Origin: Tetradesmus obliquus
Taxonomy: Eukaryota; Chlorophyta; Chlorophyceae; Sphaeropleales; Scenedesmaceae
NCBI GenBank assembly: GCA_030272155.1
Contig: CP126197.1
Coordinates: 3,154,001-3,218,000 of the forward strand
DNA length: 64,000 bases
Reading direction: 5' to 3'
Numbering within the stretch: position 1 is the first letter of the stretch; every line of letters starts with the position of its first letter. The notes under the pieces were generated by a model that made no database searches, was not told the origin of the DNA, and saw only the letters and a program-made list of their open reading frames with translations. Both the position numbers and the translations under genes were made by a program. Positions 57,862 through 64,000 of this stretch are shown here, piece after piece.

Positions 57862-59973
57862 AGCTGCTATGCCTGCAGGGCTGCTACTGTGGTCCATCTT
57901 GATGCTCGAGGAGCAGCGCTACTTGCTGGCGGGCGCCCTGTTTGCGCTGCTGCTGCTGATTCAAATGCTGTTGCTGCTGCTGCTGCTGCTGCTGTTATGC
58001 CTGCAGGGCTGCTGCTGTGGTCCATCTTGATGCTCGAGGAGCAGCGCTACGTGCTGGCAGGCGCCCTGTTTGCGCTGCTGCTGAACATGAAGCACCTATT
58101 TGCGTACCTGGGGCCAGCCTACTTTGTGTTCCTGCTGAGGCACTACGTGCTGGACGGCAGCAGCAGCAGCAGCAATGGCAGCAGCAGCAGCAGTGGCAGC
58201 AGCAGCAGCGGCAGCAGCAGCAGCAGCGGCGGCTGGGCTGGCATGCTGCGGCGGCTGGTGCTGCTGGGTGGTGTGGTGGTGGCGATCTGCGGGGTGTCCT
58301 TTGGGCCGTTCGTTGCAATGGGGCAGATGGGCCAGGTGAGACGCGAGATGCACAACAGTTGCTTCACGATGACGAGGCGTTTACAAGTTACAAGTATTAC
58401 GCATCAGAAGCAGGCGAGCCTGCTTGAGCCTATGCTCTTCCGGATGATGAGGCTGCTTTGTTTTGAAGGAACTCAAAATGAGGCTGTCCTGACCAGCATG
58501 CTGCAGCTAGCAGGCCGACACATTAGCAACAGCTCACATTAGCTGTTAATGATACCAGCTTTGTCAGCAGGTGGTGTATTGGCTCTCTCCTGTCAAGCCC
58601 GTCTGAGCTTGCACTTGCTGCAGCTACTCGCATTCATCACTGTAGGGTGGTGGCCAGGAAAGGTGCATGCGCCACATGTACCTGCTCCAGCAACACGCGG
58701 TGCATTGTCCGTGAAGTTGTCCGCTGAGGCACGATGTGGCCAGCCTGCAATGCATGCAGTGACAGCAGCAGCAGCACAGCAGGCGCTGAGTGCGTGTACC
58801 TCTGGCCAGATGACACATTACTCGTCCCAGATCCATATGTCAACAGTACTGCTGCGCTTGCTGTCTCTGCAGGTGCTGTCTCGCCTCTTCCCCTTTGCGC
58901 GTGGCCTGTGCCACGCCTACTGGGCTCCAAATGCCTGGGCCCTGTACAGCTTTGCAGACAAGCTGGCAGCAGCAGCAACAGCAGCAGCAGGCCTGCGGCA
59001 GCCGTCCGCAATGCCAGCCGCAAACATGGCAGGCGGCGTTGTGGGAGTCAGCAGCTATGTAGTGCTTCCAAACATCGGCGCTGGCATGTGTGCTGCACTG
59101 ACGCTGCTGGCAATCCTGCCATGCTTAGTAGCTCTCTGGAAAGCACCAAAGGCACAGGCAGGGCCCATGTTTGCGGCAGCAGCTGCATACGCAAACTTGT
59201 GTGGATTCATGCTTGGGTACCATGTGCATGAGAAGGCGGCACTCACTGTGCTGCTGCCGATGGTGCTGCCGGCAGTGCGGGATGCAGGCTGGGGACGGCA
59301 GTTTGTGCTACTGAGCACAGCAGCACATGTGGGCATCTTTCCGCTGCTGTTTGGGGTTCAGGAAGTGCCTGTGCGGTGGCTGCTGGCTGTGTTATATTAT
59401 GTGGGCTGCATTTGGGGCCTGTCTAGCATCCATGGTGGCAGTGCTGCACAGCAGCAGCAGCCGCCGCAGCAGCAGCAAGATTTGGCAGCCTCGGATAATG
59501 CAGGTCTAGGCAATGGACAATCAGGAACGCCTAGCAAGCAGCAGCAGCAGCAGCAGGGCAGCAGCCGTGGAGGCAGTGGCTTGCAGACGCCCGCAGGCGT
59601 ACGCACCAGGCGGCAGGCAGCAGCAACAACAGAGCAGCCAACGCCCAGCTCTGAGCCACAGCTCAAAAGCGGCAAGAAACTTCCAGCAGCAGCAGCAGCA
59701 GCAGGGGTGTCTCAGCAGCAGCTGGGCGCTGGGATACCCCACATGAAGGATTGCTGCAGCTGGCTGCCTGTGGTGTACCGCCTGTATCTTGCAGGGTTTG
59801 TGGTTTTGGAGCTGTACTGTACCCTAGGGCACAGGTTTTTGCTGGGTGAGCGGTTGCCGTTTGTGCCACTGATGCTGACGTCAGTGTATTGTGCGGTAGG
59901 GGTGACGTGGGTGTGGGCCTGGATGGCGCTGTGGTTTGTGCAGCGATGCACAAGCAGTAGCTCAGCAGCATGA
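56613..59973 (+). CDS. ALG8: ALG8, dolichyl-P-Glc alpha-1,3-glucosyltransferase
   Basis: Exons 56613-56764, 57004-57326, 58007-58335 and 58873-59973 give 634 residues (the family is usually ~500-530). ALG8 is a multi-pass ER membrane GT-C enzyme that adds the second glucose to the lipid-linked N-glycan precursor. The family signature [17 protein letters not shown] follows the first helix and includes the catalytic-loop acid. [47 protein letters not shown] and HVHEKAAL confirm ALG8 over ALG6. The extra length comes from a Ser/Gly-rich loop (~208-235) and a ~100-residue Gln/Ser/Ala-rich insert (~456-559) between transmembrane helices near the C-terminus. Three partial copies of exon 3's head precede the real exon; only the acceptor at 58006 leads to the complete exon. 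Confidence 0.95.
57602..58006 (+). repeat. three tandem extra heads of ALG8 exon 3
   Basis: Exon-like starts after CTGCAG at 57602, 57739 and 57879 precede the real one at 58007 (intervals 137, 140, 128 bp). Each copy carries the first ~80 bases (GGCTGCTACTGTGG...CTGTTTGCGCTGCTGCT) and then falls into a CTG tract instead of AACATGAAGCAC. The copies remain open in the same frame, so they would encode a similar hydrophobic helix. Confidence 0.95.
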
Positions 59974-60382
59974 TTCACTGAATCGTTGTTTGGCAAACTT
60001 GCCAAGCAGTGCTGGGGAGTCAGTGGTGGCTCTCTCGTGTGGCCCAGTTCGCTGTTTCGCCTTGCAGAGTTTGCATTCAAGTACTTTGTCCTCACACCTA
60101 CACATGGTGCTCCAAGGAGCTGTTGGTGTCACCTGCCCCTGGCACCTGCGGCAGGTGCTAGTGACACTGGACCGCAAAAACACGGCCGAGGGCCTAGAAG
60201 GTGGCCAGCCACCGACATACGACGTAACGAGACATTTTTCGCCACGTTGATGTGCTGCAATTGAGAAACCACGCAGCGCATGAATCTCGCAGCCCGAGTT
60301 CTGCTGGTCTTCAAAGTTCCGACATCTGCCGAAGCTCCGTTGTGCCCTTTCACAGCACCGCTTGACGCCGTAACAGAGTAAA
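59974..60382. promoter_or_regulatory. ALG8 3' flank and promoter of the decarboxylase-like gene
   Basis: The right part (about 60110-60380) resembles 63228-63528 upstream of the second decarboxylase-like gene. Shared blocks are CTGTTGGTGTCACCTGCCC, GGTGCTAGTGAC/GGTGCTGGTGAC and GAGTTCTGCTG...TTCAA-GTTCCG. The promoter was therefore duplicated with the gene. Confidence 0.6.
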
Positions 60383-60772
60383 ATGCCGAAAAATACGTCA
60401 CAGCGTGCTGCAATCTCGCTGTTCGTGGCTGTCGTCCTGCTGCTGCAGACGGTGCATGCCTGGCCCTTCAACCCTCCTTTCACGTTCCCGGCAAACGGCA
60501 CGGTCAAGCACATGCTAGTGATACAAGCTAAACCGCTGGCAAGGGCCCCAACACGGCCTCCACTGTACAGAGGCCGCGCAAATTGGACTTTTGTGGGTGG
60601 ACCTGGCACCCTCATGGTAGCCAGCTACAGCAAAGCACCTGATCCTATCGGGCCTTACAATGAACTGGTGTACATCCCTGGACAGTACGCGCCTTGTGCA
60701 AAGTCATCAATTACATACGACAGTGTCACGCGCATCTGGGTGGACAACAGGCCGTCGTTGGAGGTGCGACCC

Positions 60773-60828
<56 letters not shown>

Positions 60829-62090
60829 TGCTGCTACAATGCTGCTGCTGGGTTCAGCGCAACTCTGACGTAGCTTGCCTGGCAAGTGCTTGGCCGCGTG
60901 ATGAGCTTACCGCGTGTTGGTTACTTTTGCAGGTGGGGCGTTACATTGGCGGCATGCCAAAGGTAAGGTGGCGGTTTAGTTGAAGCTGAGACACCCAGAT
61001 GCTTTGTGGGGGGGGGGGGGGGAGTAAGCGACAAGCGAGGTATGGCTGGGATGCGCTTGAGGGGGGGTAAGCGGTAAGCAAATCTGTCACTGCCAGTCAG
61101 CACACTGAACAGTCAGTGACAGCCCAGCACAGGGAGGGGGGTGAAGCGGCAAGCGACTTTCAGAAGCGACTGCTGTTGCTTCGCTAACCCCCGGTAAGCG
61201 GTTGTCACCCCTCCACAGAGCAACTGGGTGTCTCAGCTTCAACAAAACCGCCCCTGAGGCCTGCATGCTGCTGCAATGATTGGCGGCTGCCTCACAGGCC
61301 GCAGCGGCGGCCAGCCATTGCTGCTGCGATGGCTGCAACCAGTTGCACTTACAGCAAACCTCGTATACGTGCCGCGTGCACACGTGTTGTGTGCCAGCCA
61401 TGCTGTGCTCACACAGCATCGTCCAGTCTTCTGGGGTCCTCTGCATCTCTCTATGCCAGGCTGCCAGCCTGCAAACAACAATGTTCTGCCTTCACACCGC
61501 ACCGCACCTCAAAGTCTGTTTGCACAGCAGCCCTGCTGTACTCATTGAGTGCTTGCTATTTTGCTGCAAGTTGGCAACTCCCTGTCCCCTCAAGAACCAC
61601 TGTCACTCAGTCGAACCTTTCGTTGCTAACACTGCAGTACATGGCAAGCTTTAGATGGCAGCTGGACCCAGTTACAGGAGCCCCTGTCAACGTCACCGTG
61701 CGCGCCACCAACCGCACAATCCTGCGCATTGTGGGCCTCAAGCCATCCAGCAGCGCCGCAAGCGCAGCAACTGCAGCAGGTGCAAACGGCGAGGCAGAGA
61801 CGGCCGCCAGTGTCCAGTATGTGTTTTCACGCTCTAATGTGCAGTGGCCGATCTATCCCCCAAACGCACAGAAGCCAGAAAAGGATGTCCCGCTGGTTAG
61901 CAGCCAGCAGTTTGACACCGGTGATAAGAAGATTGCGCTGCTGAAGGCTGACAGCATTTTCTTGGATGCGCTGACATTCACCGGCAATGCAAGCATGCCT
62001 GCTGTGTACGATTCGGGCAGGTCAATCATCAGCGCACCCAATGGCACCATCGGCACCGTCAACCAACATAAAAATCTGACGTGCCCCTGA
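60383..62090 (+). CDS. secreted acetoacetate-decarboxylase-like protein, copy 1
   Basis: Exons 60383-60763, 60933-60962 and 61638-62090 give 287 residues. A signal peptide (ISLFVAVVLLLQTVHA) is followed by WPFNPP and a mature domain with IGPYNELVYIPGQY, TRIWVD, VGRYIGGMPK and MASFRWQ. These match the acetoacetate-decarboxylase-like superfamily, in which a G-x-P-K loop and a lysine shape the active site (family knowledge). Relatives in fungi and algae have unknown substrates. Several N-x-S/T sites (NGT, NWT, NVT, NRT, NAS) fit secretion or a vacuolar location. Exon 2 is only 30 bp. Intron 2 contains a TIR-bounded element directly after the donor. A paralogue follows at 63529. Confidence 0.78.
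60777..60830 (+). repeat. (CAG)~17 tract just after the exon 1 donor of the decarboxylase-like gene
   Basis: The triplet run starts about 13 bases after the GT donor. The paralogue has a shorter (CAG)~8 run at the equivalent place (63908-63931), so the tract predates the gene duplication and has changed length since. Confidence 0.85.
60970..61252. mobile_element. MITE-like element with ~29-bp terminal inverted repeats in an intron
   Basis: The left end 60970-60998 and right end 61224-61252 are inverted repeats over ~29 bp with one or two differences (GGCGGTTT.GTTGAAGCTGAGACACCCAG). The 283-bp body has a G14 run, repeated TAAGCGGTAAGC motifs and an inner inverted repeat (CTGTCACTG at 61084, CAGTGACAG at 61114). 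It has no coding capacity, as expected for a non-autonomous DNA transposon. The left end begins 7 bases after the exon 2 donor. No clear target-site duplication is seen. Confidence 0.8.
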
Positions 62091-63528
62091 TCACACAGCA
62101 GCAGCAGCAGCAGCAAGTGATGCAGCAGCCGGTGCCAGCGCGGCGCTGCACCAACCTGCGCAAAAGAAAGGTAGACATCGTGCTGGGGTATGTGCCGGGG
62201 TTTTGGTGCACTGCAGCCGAATGACGGGGTCAGAAGGCGATGGTGGGAATGGGTTGGGGGATGGGGTGGAGTGAGAGGGTTTGGACGCAAAGGGGTTTGC
62301 AGGGTGAGAGGCATGTTGCGACATTGGTGAGGGGAGCTGCAGTGTGCATTGAGTCAGCGTGACGAAGTGTGCACTGAGTCAGCGTGACGTAGTGTGCATT
62401 GAGTCAGCGTGACGCAGCGTGAGGGTTGATTTCATGCATTTCATCAGGGGTTTCATTGTGTATTGTCAAAGCACGGTCCTTACGCACAGAATTGGTTACA
62501 ATTCAGCTTCGCGGCATGCTAGTATGTCAGCTTGAATTGACGGTGTGCACGTGTATGCTAGCTTTCTCAGTGTGTCAGCAGATGTCTGCATTGGGATATC
62601 AAGCAAGCATGCTAGCATCCTCCGTGGAGATGTGTTAGATCCAAATGTGACAGTTGATGCTTACAACCACTGTATCGTTTGAATGATGGGCGATCAGCAC
62701 ATTCGCAATGCTACAATGTGGGCATCTCTGAGCTGCGCGCAGCCCTCATCAGATGCTGCCGGGCATCATCATTGTGGCAGCTACCGTAGCTGCCTTGCAT
62801 GTGTGCAAGCACAATGAGCACTCTTTGCCAAAAGGGCAGGATTGCACTTGGCTAGCAATGGACTGAGCTTGGAGCCTGTTGTTGGCTCCTGATTGGGGTT
62901 CCCGCTCCTCTGCCAGCCTGGCACTCCATTTGAAAAGGTATGTGACGCATGTGACGCAGCGTTACGCATTGAGTTGGTCATGGATATGTCGATCCAACAG
63001 AGATGGGCGCGGTGAATTGAAAAACAAGCTTACATAAAAGTTGATGGGTTGGCTAAACACCACATTCACAAGGTTCAAAAGATGTTGTGTGATGGAAATG
63101 CCATTGTGATGCTAAGCAGCATGACCCGACCTGCCGCAGATCAGCTGGCCGCCTTTTTTGTGTCTCATACCGCTTTTAAATCGTGGTAATTTATCATTCT
63201 GTGATCTTGGAAAAACTTCATGGCGTCAAGCGGCGCTGTTGGTGTCACCTGCCCGGGGGTTACTGCGGTGCTGGTGACCCGGTGATAACACTGCCGGAAG
63301 CCTAGACCACAGCCAGACACTAGAATGAGACAGATAAATATGCTTGTCGTACATTGTACTGTATTGCGGTTGGCAAACCTCGCAAACACACGAATTACGC
63401 AGCCTGAGTTCTGCTGCTATTCAAGGTTCCGGAACCGATACCTTGCGCAGCCGAGTGTCGCTCTTGCACGAATAAGCTGAAAGCCGATTCAAACTAGTAT
63501 AACTTTTCATAGGTCACAGCGTTCTGTG
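62091..63528. other. 1.4-kb spacer between tandem decarboxylase-like genes
   Basis: It contains a (CAG)6 run just after the stop, the 25-bp triplet repeat at 62341-62415 and a short segment (about 62872-62910) similar to mutase intron filler near 33740. The right end is promoter sequence related to that of the first copy. No gene is supported. Confidence 0.5.
62341..62415. repeat. 25-bp tandem repeat, three copies
   Basis: Units at 62341, 62366 and 62391 read AGTGTGCA-TGAGTCAGCGTG-style sequence with one or two differences. Each contains TGAGTCA, the classic bZIP/AP-1-type core, so a regulatory role is conceivable but unproven. Confidence 0.85.
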
Positions 63529-63894
63529 ATGCTGCTGTTCGCAGCTTTCCTTTTACTGCTGCAGACGGTGCATGCTTGGCCCCTCAACCCTCCTGCAAAG
63601 CTGCCGGGAACGCTCGGCGTTACACGCATGCTGGTGCTGACTACGAAAGCACTTGCCGTGGCCCCGACACCTCCTGGTCTGTACCGCGGTCGCCCGCCTT
63701 GGGCCTTTGCTGGCAAAAGAGGCCAACTCCTGATTGCCAGTTACAATGGTACCACTGGTGCTGCACAATCCCCTATTGGACCCTACAATGAGCTGGTGTA
63801 CATTCCTGGGAAATATGCACCTTGCAAAAACGCACCCGAAGCCACCTACAATAGCATTGCGCGCATCTGGGTGGACAGCAGGCCATCGATGGAG
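63529..63894 (+). CDS. secreted acetoacetate-decarboxylase-like protein, copy 2 (partial, exon 1 only)
   Basis: This first exon encodes 122 residues closely related to copy 1: a signal peptide (FAAFLLLLQTVHA), WPLNPP, LYRGR, IGPYNELVYIPGKYAPC and RIWVDSRPSME. It ends at a GTGCGT donor at the same position. Compared with copy 1, the first ATG codon is lost (the matching codons begin ITFHRSQR), so translation probably starts at the internal Met before LLFAAF. That still leaves a complete signal peptide. Exons 2 and 3 lie beyond the window, so whether the gene is intact cannot be judged. Confidence 0.72.
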
Positions 63895-64000
63895 GTGCGT
63901 GCCACCCCAGCAGCAGCAGCAGCAGCAGCAGTGACTAGCAGCCAGGTGCCGCCGCCGATCAGCTTTCACATCCGAGGCTGCACCTACACACGTTCAGCAA

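Noticed and set aside
59962-60615. 217-codon minus-strand frame over the decarboxylase-like gene start
   Set aside because: It is antisense to a well-supported exon with signal peptide and family motifs, and a similar antisense frame occurs at the paralogue for the same reason.
1-64000. tRNA, rRNA and snRNA genes
   Set aside because: I looked for T-loop GTTCGA-type boxes with matching A boxes and for conserved rRNA segments and found none with a plausible fold. A covariance-model scan would be needed to exclude small RNA genes.

Overview
The window is nuclear DNA from a plant-lineage unicell, most likely a chlorophyte green alga (inference; a chlorophycean such as a Scenedesmus relative would fit). 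Support comes from short exons joined by GT-AG introns whose acceptors usually read CTGCAG or TTGCAG, a plant-type R2R3-MYB gene, long in-frame Ala/Gln/Ser runs made from CAG/GCA triplets, and (CTG)n microsatellites throughout introns. I built exon models by hand for 14 genes (13 complete, one cut by the window end) using reading phase and protein-family motifs. All 61 introns keep frame.

Layout: (1) 1-1273 has no gene but holds a perfect 34-bp hairpin. (2) 1274-5846 (-) R2R3-MYB factor with a giant Ala/Gln tail. (3) 6558-7555 (-) fragment of a MYND-finger gene, and 8912-12601 (+) a complete MYND-finger gene. (4) 13431-14708 (+) CPBP membrane protease. (5) 16397-18646 (+) double SnoaL/NTF2-like protein. 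(6) 18647-22217 gene-free, with decayed gene-tail copies and a ~151-bp tandem repeat. (7) 22218-24792 (-) haloacid-dehalogenase-type hydrolase, divergent from 25235-34835 (+) methylmalonyl-CoA mutase with 17 exons. (8) 36446-37553 (+) coiled-coil protein. (9) 39867-43153 (+) secreted NlpC/P60 hydrolase. (10) 45269-46369 (+) single-pass membrane protein. (11) 49582-53674 (-) UBFD1-like ubiquitin-domain protein and 54014-56122 (-) Trm10 tRNA methyltransferase. (12) 56613-59973 (+) ALG8 glucosyltransferase. (13) 60383-62090 (+) secreted acetoacetate-decarboxylase-like protein and, from 63529, the first exon of a tandem paralogue that runs off the window.

The genes are housekeeping or regulatory and do not form one pathway: B12-dependent propionyl-CoA metabolism (mutase), ER N-glycan assembly (ALG8), tRNA m1G9-type methylation (Trm10), transcription (MYB), and organelle or secreted enzymes.

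The most striking signal is structural. In at least six genes, short segments that span an exon edge are repeated in the adjoining intron. Exon heads with their acceptor are repeated upstream and exon tails with their donor are repeated downstream. Last-exon ends are likewise repeated, decayed, beyond the stop codon. The mutase gene shows this at six or more exons, with six extra heads before exon 10 alone. This looks like continuous short tandem duplication, tolerated only where intron removal hides it, and it leaves arrays of decoy splice sites.
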